A stretch of 64,000 nt of DNA from Apibacter sp. B3706 (GTDB lineage Bacteria; Bacteroidota; Bacteroidia; Flavobacteriales; Weeksellaceae). The stretch covers positions 1,736,001-1,800,000 of the forward strand of contig NZ_CP049715.1 of assembly GCF_011082725.1 (NCBI RefSeq). The letters run 5' to 3'. Under the pieces are notes generated by a model. The model was not told where the DNA came from, searched no databases, and worked only from the letters and a program-made list of their open reading frames with translations. Every line of letters begins with the position of its first letter. Within the stretch, counting starts at the first letter, position 1. This document shows positions 1-9,418 of the stretch, one piece after another. The position numbers were made by a program, and so were the translations under genes.

Positions 1-931
1 CTATCCCTTATCAGTTAGTGCAGAAAGAATATTTCAGTCACTGGCTATAGCGGAATATGCAAAAAAAATAAATGCGGAATATATAGTTCATGGAAGCACG
101 GGAGCCGGTAATGATCAAATCCGATTTGATGTAGCCTTTGAAGTCATATCCCCTAAATCAAAAATAATTACACCGATTCGTGATGAAAATATTTCTCGTC
201 AAGAAGAAGTTGACTACTTACAAAAAAACGGAATTAACATGAATTGGGAAAAAGCAAAATATTCCATCAATAAAGGAATATGGGGAACTTCTGTGGGGGG
301 TGTTGAAACACTTTCCTCTGATCTCCCTTTGCCGGACGAGGCTTTCCCTACTCCCCTCTCTGAAACCACACCTTCCATAATTGAACTTGAATTTTCTAAA
401 GGAGAACCTATCGGATTAAATGGAGAAAAAATGAATCCGGTGCCATTAATTCAAAAACTGAATGAAATAGGAGGAAAATATGCCATTGGGCGAGATATAC
501 ATGTGGGAGATACCATTTTAGGAATTAAAGGAAGAGTGGGTTTTGAAGCTCCTTCACCTATGTTACTGATTAAAGCACATCATCTGCTGGAAAAACATAC
601 CCTATCCCGTTGGCAACTCTTACATAAAGATTCATTGGCCAATTGGTATGGTACTTTATTGCATGAAGCTCAGTATTTAGACCCTGTAATGCGCGACATT
701 GAAGCATTTCTTACGTCCTCTCAAAAACGAGTTAGCGGAACCGTAAAGATTCAGTTGTATCCCTATTATTTCCGTATGATCGGTATAAAATCTCCTTATG
801 ATATGATGCAATCAAAAGTTGCTACTTACGGTGAAGAAAATGAAGCTTGGGACAGTAGAGATGCCCGAGGATTCATTAAAATTTTTGGAAATCAATTAAA
901 AATTCACCATAGTTTCAATGATTTAGAATAA
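1..931 (+). CDS. argG: Argininosuccinate synthase, 5' end missing
   Basis: Joins citrulline and aspartate using ATP to give argininosuccinate, the penultimate step of arginine synthesis in the cytoplasm. The frame is open from base 2, so the gene enters the window already running; about 309 residues are visible out of the roughly 400 usual for the family, so some 90 N-terminal residues, including the ATP-binding P-loop, lie to the left. The motif HGSTGAGNDQIRFD, encoded near base 90, is the family's citrulline/aspartate-binding signature, and WGTSVGGVET follows around base 280. The first in-frame ATG (239) is internal and must not be taken as the start. argC follows after 65 bases with no visible terminator, so the two are probably cotranscribed. 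Confidence 0.96.
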   Translation, partial: YPLSVSAERIFQSLAIAEYAKKINAEYIVHGSTGAGNDQIRFDVAFEVISPKSKIITPIRDENISRQEEVDYLQKNGINMNWEKAKYSINKGIWGTSVGGVETLSSDLPLPDEAFPTPLSETTPSIIELEFSKGEPIGLNGEKMNPVPLIQKLNEIGGKYAIGRDIHVGDTILGIKGRVGFEAPSPMLLIKAHHLLEKHTLSRWQLLHKDSLANWYGTLLHEAQYLDPVMRDIEAFLTSSQKRVSGTVKIQLYPYYFRMIGIKSPYDMMQSKVATYGEENEAWDSRDARGFIKIFGNQLKIHHSFNDLE

Positions 932-996
932 TTTACGAACTTTATCTTGAATTAAAGTAAATAAAAATTGAAAGTATAGTTTAGTTTAAAAAACCA

Positions 997-1977
997 ATGA
1001 ACAAAATAAAAGCTAGTATTGTGGGAGGGGCAGGATATACTGCTGGCGAATTATTGCGAATCCTCATTAATCATCCAAAAATAGAACTCACATCCGTTTA
1101 CAGCACTTCCAATGCAGGAAATCCTGTCACAACGGTTCATGAAGACCTTATAGGAGAAACCGATTTAATTTTTTCTGATCGCATTGATCAAGAGGCAGAT
1201 GTTGTTTTTTTATGTTTGGGACATGGTAAATCCAGGGATTTTTTGACAAAAAATGTGTATTCTAAAAACACAAAAATTATAGATTTAAGTAATGATTTCA
1301 GGGTTAAACCTCATCATGTGTTTCAAGACAGGACATATATTTACGGTCTTCCCGAATTACAAAAAGAAGAAATAAAAAAGGCAAAAAATATTGCTAATCC
1401 CGGATGTTTTGCCACCGCCATACAATTAGCTTTACTTCCCTTAGCAAAGAAAAGTTTATTGTCGCAAGATATTCATATCCATGCTGTAACCGGCTCTACC
1501 GGTGCAGGGCAATCACTTTCAGCAACTGCTCATTTCAGTTGGAGAAATAATAATGTTTCCTTTTATAAAGAATTTAGTCATCAGCATGAGGCAGAAATTT
1601 CACAAAGTATTGATCAGTTAGGAACCAACCGACATCAACTCTATTTTTTACCTATGCGGGGAAATTTTACTCGAGGGATTCTTGCCGGCATATATTTAAA
1701 ATGTGAAATTACAAAGGAGGAAGCTTTTTCTTTATATCGTGAATATTATCAGGATCATCCATTTACCTTTGTTTCTAACACTCCTCTATCTGTAAAGCAG
1801 GTAGTCAACACAAATAAATGTATGTTAGAAATACAAAAACATAAAGATACCCTATTAATCACTTCGGTGATTGATAATTTAAGTAAAGGTGCTTCGGGTC
1901 AAGCCGTACAAAACATGAACCTTATTTTCGGATTTGAGGAATCGGAAGGGTTACATTTAAAACCGGTGGCATTTTGA
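997..1977 (+). CDS. argC: N-acetyl-gamma-glutamyl-phosphate reductase
   Basis: NADPH-dependent reduction of N-acyl-glutamyl phosphate to the semialdehyde, third step of arginine synthesis. The 326-residue length is normal for the type 1 family. The N-terminal nucleotide-binding loop reads GGAGYTAGELLRIL (about residues 10-23), and the catalytic cysteine is C137 in NPGCFATA. The family's MRGNFTRGI segment follows around residue 220. It lies between argG and proC in a run of arginine genes all read the same way. A gap of 189 bases follows, in which I see no hairpin terminator and no clear TAnnTTTG promoter, so read-through into proC is possible but unproven. Confidence 0.96.
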   Translation: MNKIKASIVGGAGYTAGELLRILINHPKIELTSVYSTSNAGNPVTTVHEDLIGETDLIFSDRIDQEADVVFLCLGHGKSRDFLTKNVYSKNTKIIDLSNDFRVKPHHVFQDRTYIYGLPELQKEEIKKAKNIANPGCFATAIQLALLPLAKKSLLSQDIHIHAVTGSTGAGQSLSATAHFSWRNNNVSFYKEFSHQHEAEISQSIDQLGTNRHQLYFLPMRGNFTRGILAGIYLKCEITKEEAFSLYREYYQDHPFTFVSNTPLSVKQVVNTNKCMLEIQKHKDTLLITSVIDNLSKGASGQAVQNMNLIFGFEESEGLHLKPVAF

Positions 1978-2166
1978 TAAAATTAGAGTTATGAATTAAC
2001 TATTCCATCTTAAAATGATTAACCAGAAAAACTCAAAATACAATATCAGTTTCCTTAGTTTATTTAAAAAGTTCTTATGGTTCTTTTAGAGATGTTAACT
2101 AAAAAAAGGATAAATTACTGATTTTAATGAATAATAAAAATTATATAATTAGTACAAAATTATAAT

Positions 2167-2961
2167 ATGAAAATAGCAATTATTGGAGCCGGAAATTTAG
2201 GTCTGGCAATCGCAAAAGGAATTATTAACAGCAATTTTGCTGAATCATTATATATTACTAAGCGAAATATTAAAACCTTACATGAACTGGAAAATAAACA
2301 AAATATAGTTCTTACCTCAGATAATAACGAGGCAATTAAAAATTCAGAGATTATACTGTTTGCGGTTCAGCCTAATGTCTTAACCAATGTTTTACAAGAA
2401 TGCCGGCATTTATTTACGGAACATCATACTTTACTATCAGTAGTTGCCGGATTTGATTTAAGTAAACTAGAAGAAATCATAGGCAGTCATTTTCCAATCA
2501 TTAAGGCCATGCCTAATACTGCTATATCGGTGAATAAATCCATGACCTGTCTTTGTTCCAATAAAAAAGGAAAGGATCGGATCAATATCGCGTTGGAAAT
2601 CTTTAATCAATTGGGACATGCTGTAGAAATCCCTGAAGAGCAAATGCAAGCGGCAACAATTATTTGTTCCAGCGGTATAGCTTTTTGGCTGAGAATCATT
2701 CGTGCACATATGTTGGGAGCTATAGAAATGGGACTGGAGGCGCAAGAAGCCCTATCCATGATTACTCAAACTTGTATGGGAGCGGCACAATTAATTGAGT
2801 CTAAAAAAAGTCATCCCGAGCAAGAAATTGATAAGGTCACAACTCCGGGCGGATGCACCATAGCCGGAATTAATGAAATGGATCATCAAGGAGTTAACTC
2901 AGCCATTATTAAAGGGCTATTAGCTTCCTATACCAAAATCAACCAATTGACTAAGAAATAA
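2167..2961 (+). CDS. proC: Pyrroline-5-carboxylate reductase
   Basis: Reduces pyrroline-5-carboxylate to proline with NAD(P)H. The 264-residue protein starts with a Rossmann loop, IIGAGNLGLAIAKG (GxGxxG at residues 7-12), and ends with the family signature region VTTPGGCTIAGINEM near residue 220, where GGCT replaces the more common GGTT. Its place inside the arginine cluster is typical of flavobacteria; the likely logic is that proline and arginine share glutamate-semialdehyde chemistry, but I cannot exclude that this enzyme acts mainly in proline synthesis. Start chosen at the ATG preceding the Rossmann strand; the leader is A-rich without a strong Shine-Dalgarno sequence, as is usual in this phylum. 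Confidence 0.95.
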   Translation: MKIAIIGAGNLGLAIAKGIINSNFAESLYITKRNIKTLHELENKQNIVLTSDNNEAIKNSEIILFAVQPNVLTNVLQECRHLFTEHHTLLSVVAGFDLSKLEEIIGSHFPIIKAMPNTAISVNKSMTCLCSNKKGKDRINIALEIFNQLGHAVEIPEEQMQAATIICSSGIAFWLRIIRAHMLGAIEMGLEAQEALSMITQTCMGAAQLIESKKSHPEQEIDKVTTPGGCTIAGINEMDHQGVNSAIIKGLLASYTKINQLTKK

Positions 2962-3024
2962 ATGGTAAAGTATCACATGAATACCACAAAGAAACAATAA
3001 TAAAAATTTATAAAGGATACTAAT

Positions 3025-4149
3025 ATGAGTCTATTCAATGTATATCCTATCTACTCTGTAACCCCTGTTAAAGCATCAGGTTGTACCGTATGGGATGAAA
3101 AAGGAGATGCTTACCTTGACTTTTATGGTGGGCATGGGGTTATTTCCATCGGTCATTCGCATCCGACATATATCAAACATGTAACTGAACAAATCAATTC
3201 CATCGGATTTTATTCCAATTCAATTATCAATCCTGTTCAGGAAAAACTGGGTAATTTATTACCTCAAATTTGCGGATATCCCGACTATTCGTTATTCCTC
3301 TGCAATTCAGGAGCAGAAGCTAATGAAAATGCTTTAAAATTAGCCTCTTTTCATACCGGAAAATCAAAAATTTTAGCCTTTAAAAACAGCTTCCACGGGC
3401 GTACTTCCGCAGCAGTTGCCGTGACCGATAATCCAAAAATTATTGCTCCTATCAATGCTCAACAGGAAGTGGTATTTTGCGAATTAAACGACATTGAAAG
3501 TGTTAAAAAAGAGATTGCTAAAGGGGAGGTATCTTCCGTAATTATCGAAGCTATTCAAGGAGTGGGTGGATTGGATGAAGGAAGTACTGAATTTTTTCGG
3601 GAATTGGAAAAGGTTTGTAAAAATAATAAGGTAGTTCTAATTCTGGATGAAATTCAATGTGGATATGGACGATCCGGTAAATTTTTTGCCCATCAACATC
3701 ACGGAATCAAAGCAGATATTATATCGGTAGCGAAAGGGATGGGAAACGGATTTCCTATCGGAGGGATCTTAATTTCTCCTGAATTTACTTCTTCTTTTGG
3801 ATTATTAGGAACTACTTTTGGCGGAAACCATCTCGCTTGTGCCGCAGCATTAGCGGTTTTAGAAGTAATGGAGGATGAAGATATTTTAAACAATGTTCAA
3901 AAACAATATGAATATTTCATTAAAAAATTTTCTTCTCTATCGCAAATTAAGAAAATTAAGGGTAAAGGATTAATGCTGGGATTAGAATTTGATTTCGAAG
4001 TCGCAGATCTCCGTAAAAAATTAATCTATGAAAAAAAGATTTTTACGGGTAATTCCAATAATAAAAATCTACTGCGTGTGCTTCCGCCGTTAACTATTTC
4101 CAAAAATGAAATTGATATGCTTTATGACAGTTTACAGTCTTGTCTTTAA
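3025..4149 (+). CDS. argD: N-acylornithine aminotransferase (class III, PLP)
   Basis: Transaminates N-acyl-glutamate semialdehyde to N-acyl-ornithine with glutamate as amino donor. The 374-residue protein has the class III fold: a cofactor phosphate-binding stretch CNSGAEANENALKLA (about residues 93-107), the LDEIQCGYGRSGK motif near residue 208, and the PLP-binding lysine K237 in SVAKGMGNG. Whether the acyl group is acetyl or succinyl is not visible in this sequence. An AAGGA stretch lies 7 bases before the ATG, one of the better ribosome sites in the cluster. It is followed by argF' after 22 bases, so the two are almost certainly cotranslated from one message. Confidence 0.94.
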   Translation: MSLFNVYPIYSVTPVKASGCTVWDEKGDAYLDFYGGHGVISIGHSHPTYIKHVTEQINSIGFYSNSIINPVQEKLGNLLPQICGYPDYSLFLCNSGAEANENALKLASFHTGKSKILAFKNSFHGRTSAAVAVTDNPKIIAPINAQQEVVFCELNDIESVKKEIAKGEVSSVIIEAIQGVGGLDEGSTEFFRELEKVCKNNKVVLILDEIQCGYGRSGKFFAHQHHGIKADIISVAKGMGNGFPIGGILISPEFTSSFGLLGTTFGGNHLACAAALAVLEVMEDEDILNNVQKQYEYFIKKFSSLSQIKKIKGKGLMLGLEFDFEVADLRKKLIYEKKIFTGNSNNKNLLRVLPPLTISKNEIDMLYDSLQSCL

Positions 4150-4171
4150 CAACCTTATAAAATAAGAAATA

Positions 4172-5122
4172 ATGAAAAAGTATACTTCTGTCGATGATAT
4201 TACTGACCTAAACGAGATGTTAAATTTGGCTAAGAAGATTAAAGCTACTCCTTTAGCCAACCAAGTTTTGGGAAAAAATAAAACTTTAGGGCTTTTATTT
4301 TTTAATCCGAGCTTAAGAACGCGATTAAGCACACAAAAAGCAGCTCGCAATCTGGGTATGGATTGTATGGTTATGAATTTAAACACAGAAGGCTGGACAT
4401 TAGAATTTGAAGATGGAACGGTAATGGATGGTTCTGCTTCCGAACATATAAAAGAAGCCGCTAAAGTTATATCAGTTTATTGTGATATAATAGCCATTCG
4501 AAGCTTTCCCACTTTAAAGGATAAGGAAAAAGACGAAGCGGAAACAGTCATTTCTTCTTTCGTCAAATACGCCACCGTTCCGATCATCAGTTTAGAAGGG
4601 GCTACAGAACATCCCCTACAAGCTTTGGCTGATGCGTTGACCATTGAAGAATACAAAAAAACGGAACGTCCTAAAGTAGTATTGAGTTGGGCTCCCCACC
4701 CAAAAGCTCTTCCTCAATCTGTTTCCAATTCATTCGTGAAAATGATGAAAAAAATGGAGGTGGATTTTGTTATTACTCATCCGGAAGGATACGAATTGAA
4801 CCCTGAAATTACCAAAGGTGTTCCCATTGAATATAATCAAGAAAAAGCATTTTTAAATGCTGATTTTATATATGCTAAAAATTGGAGTAATTACAACGAT
4901 TATGGTAAAATATTAAATGAGGACCCTCATTGGACCATCGGAAAAAGACAAATGGAATTGACAAATCACGCTAAATTCATGCATTGTTTACCGGTACGAA
5001 GAAATATGATTGTAACTGATGACATATTGGACAGCGATGCATCGATAGTTATACCTGAAGCAAATAATCGAACGTATTCTGCTCAAACCATTCTTACTCG
5101 AATTCTGGAAGGGCTCACATAA
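4172..5122 (+). CDS. argF': N-acylornithine carbamoyltransferase (acetyl or succinyl type)
   Basis: Transfers the carbamoyl group from carbamoyl phosphate to an N-acylated ornithine, giving N-acyl-citrulline; this replaces the ordinary ornithine carbamoyltransferase in Bacteroidota and Xanthomonas. The 316-residue protein has the carbamoyl-phosphate motif SLRTR (47-51), HPLQ in the middle, and HCLPVRRN near residue 270. The segment MDGSASEHIKEA (85-96) matches the acyl-ornithine family rather than classical ArgF. As I recall from published work, the residue deciding acetyl versus succinyl preference is Glu92 in the Xanthomonas enzyme and Pro90 in the Bacteroides fragilis enzyme; by motif alignment the equivalent here is Ser90, so the acyl specificity is open. 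The neighbouring argE fits either. Confidence 0.93.
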   Translation: MKKYTSVDDITDLNEMLNLAKKIKATPLANQVLGKNKTLGLLFFNPSLRTRLSTQKAARNLGMDCMVMNLNTEGWTLEFEDGTVMDGSASEHIKEAAKVISVYCDIIAIRSFPTLKDKEKDEAETVISSFVKYATVPIISLEGATEHPLQALADALTIEEYKKTERPKVVLSWAPHPKALPQSVSNSFVKMMKKMEVDFVITHPEGYELNPEITKGVPIEYNQEKAFLNADFIYAKNWSNYNDYGKILNEDPHWTIGKRQMELTNHAKFMHCLPVRRNMIVTDDILDSDASIVIPEANNRTYSAQTILTRILEGLT

Positions 5123-5196
5123 ATATTAATTATTTGATTTTTGGTAAAAAAACAGATATTTAACTAATTACTAACAAACAACCCAATAAGTTGAAT

Positions 5197-5979
5197 ATGG
5201 AAAAGAAAAAATTAACCGTTATAAAAATAGGAGGAAATGTAATTGATAATCAAAAAGTCCTTACTCAATTTTTACAAGATTTTTCTAAATTGGAAACCCC
5301 AAAAATTTTAGTCCACGGAGGGGGAAAAGCAGCTACAAGATTAGCGGGTAAATTGGGAGTTGAATCGATCATGATTGAAGGACGAAGAGTAACCAACGAA
5401 GAAATGCTAGATGTGGCAATAATGACATATGCAGGACTTTGCAATAAAAAAATTGTAGCTCAACTTCAAAGTTTACAAACCTCTGCTATCGGGCTAACCG
5501 GTGCAGATGGAAATTCTATTGTTTCGAAAAGGAGAGAAAATAGCGCTTATGATTATGGATATGTAGGGGATATCATTGAAATTAACTCCGAATGGATTAA
5601 ATTTTTACTCGATACCGATACGATTCCTGTATTCTGTGCAATTACCCACGATAAAAAAGGACAGTTGCTTAACACGAATGCTGATTCCATTGCACAATTT
5701 TTGGCTGTGGCCCTATCCTCTTTTTATGAAACCACTTTATTGTATTGTTTTGAAAAAAAGGGTGTTTTACAAGATATTGAAGACGAAAATAGTATTATTG
5801 AAACGATAAATTACAGTTCCTATCAACAATTAAAAAAGGATAATATTATTCACTCGGGTATGATCCCAAAACTTGATAATTGTTTTGAAGCGCTGAAACA
5901 GGGAGTTAAAAATATTATTATTTCTAACCCTGAAATAATTAACAACTTTAATCATTCTCATACTTGTATTACCTTATAA
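5197..5979 (+). CDS. argB: Acetylglutamate kinase (N-acylglutamate kinase)
   Basis: Phosphorylates N-acyl-glutamate, the second step of arginine synthesis. The amino-acid-kinase fold shows as IKIGGNVID near the N terminus (glycine-rich ATP loop), HGGGKAATRLAGKLG for the substrate/phosphate site, and GLTGADGN around residue 100. The 260-residue length is in the usual range. I place the start at the ATG at 5197; a TTG two codons earlier in frame is possible but has no advantage. It follows argF' after 74 bases and precedes argE by 9, so argB and argE are tightly coupled. No arginine-sensing N-terminal extension of the kind seen in feedback-inhibited kinases is apparent, though sensitivity cannot be judged from sequence alone. 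Confidence 0.94.
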   Translation: MEKKKLTVIKIGGNVIDNQKVLTQFLQDFSKLETPKILVHGGGKAATRLAGKLGVESIMIEGRRVTNEEMLDVAIMTYAGLCNKKIVAQLQSLQTSAIGLTGADGNSIVSKRRENSAYDYGYVGDIIEINSEWIKFLLDTDTIPVFCAITHDKKGQLLNTNADSIAQFLAVALSSFYETTLLYCFEKKGVLQDIEDENSIIETINYSSYQQLKKDNIIHSGMIPKLDNCFEALKQGVKNIIISNPEIINNFNHSHTCITL

Positions 5980-5988
5980 TTAAGTCTT

Positions 5989-7065
5989 ATGAAAACCATT
6001 GAACAACTAACTTATGAAGCAATTGATCTGTTAAAAAAATTAATTGCAACGCCCTCATTTTCCGGAGAAGAACATCATACCGCTTTATTGATCGAAGCTT
6101 GGTTCAGACATCATTCAATTCCTTATGAAAGAGAGAATAATAATATATGGGCATATAATAAATATGTAGATAAAAACAAACCTTATTTACTGCTGAATTC
6201 TCATCAAGACACTGTTTTTCCTAACAAAGACTATACTCATAATCCTTTTGATGCCATTGAAAAAGAAGGTAAAATATTCGGTTTAGGTTCTAATGATGCC
6301 GGAGGATGTTTGGTGTCTCTTTTAGCCACATTTACTTATTTTTATTTACATAAGAATATGAAATATAATTTAATTATGGTGGCTTCCGCTGAAGAAGAAA
6401 ACAGTGGAAAAAAAGGTCTAAACAGTGTGTTGGCTCACTTGCCACCATTAGAATGTGCTATTATAGGTGAACCTACTCAAATGCAACTTGCCATTGCTGA
6501 AAAAGGCTTGCTTGTTTTAGACGTTCTCATAAAAGGAACTGCCAGTCATGCAGCTCATAATAATCCTGATAATTCCATTTATAATGCTTTTGAGGTAATT
6601 GAATGGTTTAAAAATTTCTCATTTGAAAAAATATCAGAAGTTTTGGGACCTATGAAAATGACAGTTTCTCAAATTGAAGCAGGTAAACAACACAATCTTG
6701 TACCTGAAGAATGTCGCTTGGTGGTAGATATCCGTGTGAATGATTGTTATACAAACGAAGAGATACTATCAATAGTAAAGAAAAATTTATCATCTGAAAG
6801 GGTGATAATTACTCCCCGATCATTGAAACTTAAATCTTCTTCCATTCCCAAAACTCATCCGTTGGTTATATCCGGAATTGCTCTGGGGAGAGAAACTTAT
6901 GGGTCTCCTACTCTTTCAGATCAAGCCGTCTTACAATGTCCTTCTTTAAAAATGGGGCCGGGAAATTCTTTACGATCTCACACTGCCGATGAATACATTT
7001 TTAGGGAGGAAATTGTAGAAGCAATTCCTCTGTATATAGAATTATTAAATCAAACGATCTTATAA
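5989..7065 (+). CDS. argE: M20-family N-acyl-ornithine/citrulline deacylase
   Basis: Zinc-dependent amidohydrolase that removes the acyl group; given the argF' gene two positions upstream, the physiological substrate is probably N-acyl-citrulline rather than N-acyl-ornithine (inference). The 358-residue protein has the M20 metal ligands in order: H72 and D74 in SHQDT, D103 in SNDAGG, the catalytic/bridging pair E135-E136 in SAEEENSG, E161 in IIGEPT, and a C-terminal histidine in SLRSHTADEY. The smaller dimerisation domain lies between about residues 165 and 280. It sits 9 bases after argB and 30 before argH, so it belongs to the operon. Confidence 0.92.
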   Translation: MKTIEQLTYEAIDLLKKLIATPSFSGEEHHTALLIEAWFRHHSIPYERENNNIWAYNKYVDKNKPYLLLNSHQDTVFPNKDYTHNPFDAIEKEGKIFGLGSNDAGGCLVSLLATFTYFYLHKNMKYNLIMVASAEEENSGKKGLNSVLAHLPPLECAIIGEPTQMQLAIAEKGLLVLDVLIKGTASHAAHNNPDNSIYNAFEVIEWFKNFSFEKISEVLGPMKMTVSQIEAGKQHNLVPEECRLVVDIRVNDCYTNEEILSIVKKNLSSERVIITPRSLKLKSSSIPKTHPLVISGIALGRETYGSPTLSDQAVLQCPSLKMGPGNSLRSHTADEYIFREEIVEAIPLYIELLNQTIL

Positions 7066-7095
7066 AAGATAATTGAAACTATTAAATTTTAAAAA

Positions 7096-8382
7096 ATGAA
7101 GCTTTGGGAAAAAGGTATACCGACTGATCAGAGAATTGATTTATTTACCGTAGGTAATGATCGGGAATTAGATATTGTTTTAGCTAAATATGACGTTTTA
7201 GGTTCATTAGCTCAAACTAAGATGTTGTATCAAGTAGGGCTTATTACGGAAAATGAAAAAAAAGATTTACTTCAAGCATTAAATGAAATTCTCACAGATA
7301 TTGAAAATCATACGTTTAAAATTGAAGAAAATTTTGAAGATGTTCATTCTAAAATAGAATTTTTACTAACTGAAAAAGTGGGAGATGCCGGTAAAAAGAT
7401 TCATACGGCTCGTTCCCGCAATGATCAGGTTTTAGTGGATATGAACTTATATCTGAAAGATGAATTAAAAGTGATTAAAGATCAAAGTCGTAAACTTTTT
7501 GATCTTCTACTGATTCTTGCAGAAAAAAATAAAAACATTTTATTGCCCGGATATACGCATTTTCAAATAGCTATGCCTTCTTCCTTCGGAATGTGGTTTT
7601 CTGCATATGCTGAAAGTTTGATTGATGATGTAATTTTACTTAATGCAGCTTTAAAAATAGTCGATCAAAACCCTTTAGGATCAGCAGCGGGATATGGTAG
7701 TTCTTTTCCTATAGATCGAACGTTTACTACTCGGGAATTGGATTTTAAAACATTAAAATTTAATTCCGTTGCCGCACAAATGAGTCGAGGTAAATCGGAA
7801 AAAAGCACGGCATATGCTCTTAGCAGCTTGGCCGGTACTTTATCCAAGTTAGCAATGGATGTAACTTTATATTTAAGTCAAAATTTTAACTTTCTTTCAC
7901 TTCCCACCCATTTGACAACGGGTTCCAGCATTATGCCTCATAAAAAAAATCCCGATGTTTTTGAATTGATACGAGGAAAATGCAATAAAATACAAGCTTT
8001 GCCTTATGAGTTGACTTTGATAACCAATAATCTTCCTAGTGGATATCATAGAGATTTACAGTTATTAAAAGAAGGAATTATTCCGGGAATACAAAATTGT
8101 AAGGCATGTTTAGAAATGGCTCATTATTCTCTTCAAGATATACAAGTTAATAAAAATATCCTCGAAGATCCTAAATACGATTATTTATTTACCGTAGATG
8201 CTCTTAATGAATTGGTAGCTGAAGGAATTCCATTTCGTGATGCATATAAAATGATCGGTCAACAGGTGGAACAGGGAACGTTTCAATCTCCTAAAAAAAC
8301 TACTCATACGCATGAAGGAAGCATAAATAATTTGTGTTTAGAGGAAATTAAAAGGAAAATGGATGATTATTGGATGGATTAA
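7096..8382 (+). CDS. argH: Argininosuccinate lyase
   Basis: Splits argininosuccinate into arginine and fumarate, the last step of the pathway. The fumarase/aspartase-superfamily signature GSSIMPHKKNP occupies residues 276-286 and includes the mobile catalytic serine loop. HTARSRND at 103-110 contributes to the active site. At 428 residues the length is slightly below the approximately 460 of the E. coli enzyme, as in other Bacteroidota. It is the last gene of the arginine operon; its stop overlaps the stop of the convergent exporter gene by 4 bases, so no room exists for a conventional terminator and the two transcripts must overlap at their 3' ends. Confidence 0.96.
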   Translation: MKLWEKGIPTDQRIDLFTVGNDRELDIVLAKYDVLGSLAQTKMLYQVGLITENEKKDLLQALNEILTDIENHTFKIEENFEDVHSKIEFLLTEKVGDAGKKIHTARSRNDQVLVDMNLYLKDELKVIKDQSRKLFDLLLILAEKNKNILLPGYTHFQIAMPSSFGMWFSAYAESLIDDVILLNAALKIVDQNPLGSAAGYGSSFPIDRTFTTRELDFKTLKFNSVAAQMSRGKSEKSTAYALSSLAGTLSKLAMDVTLYLSQNFNFLSLPTHLTTGSSIMPHKKNPDVFELIRGKCNKIQALPYELTLITNNLPSGYHRDLQLLKEGIIPGIQNCKACLEMAHYSLQDIQVNKNILEDPKYDYLFTVDALNELVAEGIPFRDAYKMIGQQVEQGTFQSPKKTTHTHEGSINNLCLEEIKRKMDDYWMD

Positions 8383-9365
8383 TACATCCTAAATACGAGT
8401 AAAATCAAAGTTAAAAAAGATACGCTTGTCCATAAGATAACGCCCAAAAGTAAAGGCTTTATACCAATTTTTTTTAAGGTTTGTAAACTTAATCCTGCTC
8501 CTATTAAAAATAAGGTTACGGTTAGTCCTCGTTTAGCTTCCATAACCAACCCATGGTCAATAATCTTAAATACAGGAAAGTATTGGGGTAAATAGGTATT
8601 ACTTATCATGGCCGCAATAAATAAAAATGTAAAGTAAGGTAGTTTTATTTTCTTATGTATATTTTCCTGATCTTCTTTAAAAGTCAATATAATCAGAAAA
8701 GATAAGGGAATGATCCATAAAGCTCTTTCCAGCTTAACCGTCGTCGCAATTTCTAAGGCTCTTGAACCATAGTGCTGTGCAGCGCCAACTACAGAACTTG
8801 TATCATGTATAGCCAATGCAGACCAATATCCGAATTGTTCTTGTGAAAGATGTATTAGATGTCCGATTGCCGGAAATATAAATAAAGCAATGGAATTTAA
8901 AATAAAAATAGTGGCTAAAGACAGGCTGGTTTCTTCTTCATCTGCATGGATAAGTGGGGCAACGGCAGCTATAGCACTTCCTCCACATATAGCAGTTCCT
9001 GATGATATCAACAAGGTTATTTTCCTATCAATTTTAAAAAATTTTCCTATCAATATTCCCAAGAATAAGGTAAGAAAAATTGATCCAACCGTTAATAACA
9101 ATCCTTCTTTACCAACTTGAATTGCTGTATTTAAATTCATCCCAAATCCCAATCCTATAACAGAAAGTTGAAGAAGATAGCGCGTTATTTTTTTAGTATA
9201 GATGGGATAAGGATTACCGAAACTAAAGGAAAATAACATTCCCATCAATAACGCTAGAGGGGTGTCTATAGATACAATCAGGCAAAATAAACCTAAAAGA
9301 ATAAAAATTATTTTTTTTACCCGATCATTGGCGACTAATTTTTTCTTGGTTGTTGCTTGATTCAT
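8379..9365 (-). CDS. YeiH/UPF0324-family membrane protein, putative sulfate exporter
   Basis: Integral membrane protein of the conserved 698 (UPF0324) family. Its best-supported role in other bacteria is export of sulfate or a related anion, but direct proof is thin. The 328 residues contain about ten hydrophobic helices, with the family's conserved glycine-rich stretch SGTAICGGSAIAAVAP in the middle. I place the start at the ATG at 9365, which has AAGGA 10 bases upstream (9376-9380); a TTG 36 bases earlier in frame would add twelve hydrophilic residues and has no ribosome site. It follows a LysR gene by 53 bases on the same strand, an arrangement resembling the yeiE-yeiH neighbourhood of enterobacteria. 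Confidence 0.82.
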   Translation of the reverse strand: MNQATTKKKLVANDRVKKIIFILLGLFCLIVSIDTPLALLMGMLFSFSFGNPYPIYTKKITRYLLQLSVIGLGFGMNLNTAIQVGKEGLLLTVGSIFLTLFLGILIGKFFKIDRKITLLISSGTAICGGSAIAAVAPLIHADEEETSLSLATIFILNSIALFIFPAIGHLIHLSQEQFGYWSALAIHDTSSVVGAAQHYGSRALEIATTVKLERALWIIPLSFLIILTFKEDQENIHKKIKLPYFTFLFIAAMISNTYLPQYFPVFKIIDHGLVMEAKRGLTVTLFLIGAGLSLQTLKKIGIKPLLLGVILWTSVSFLTLILLVFRMY

Positions 9366-9418
9366 TGTACAAATATCCTTTAATGAATACAAATCTGCCA
9401 ATGAAAAAATGTTATTCC

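Noticed and set aside
239-931. A short protein starting at the ATG at 239
   Set aside because: The frame is open upstream to base 2 and encodes the HGSTGAGND motif of ArgG, so 239 is internal.
2149-2156. CAAAATTA just before proC as a promoter
   Set aside because: It is a -7 element only on the minus strand, where no gene would use it.
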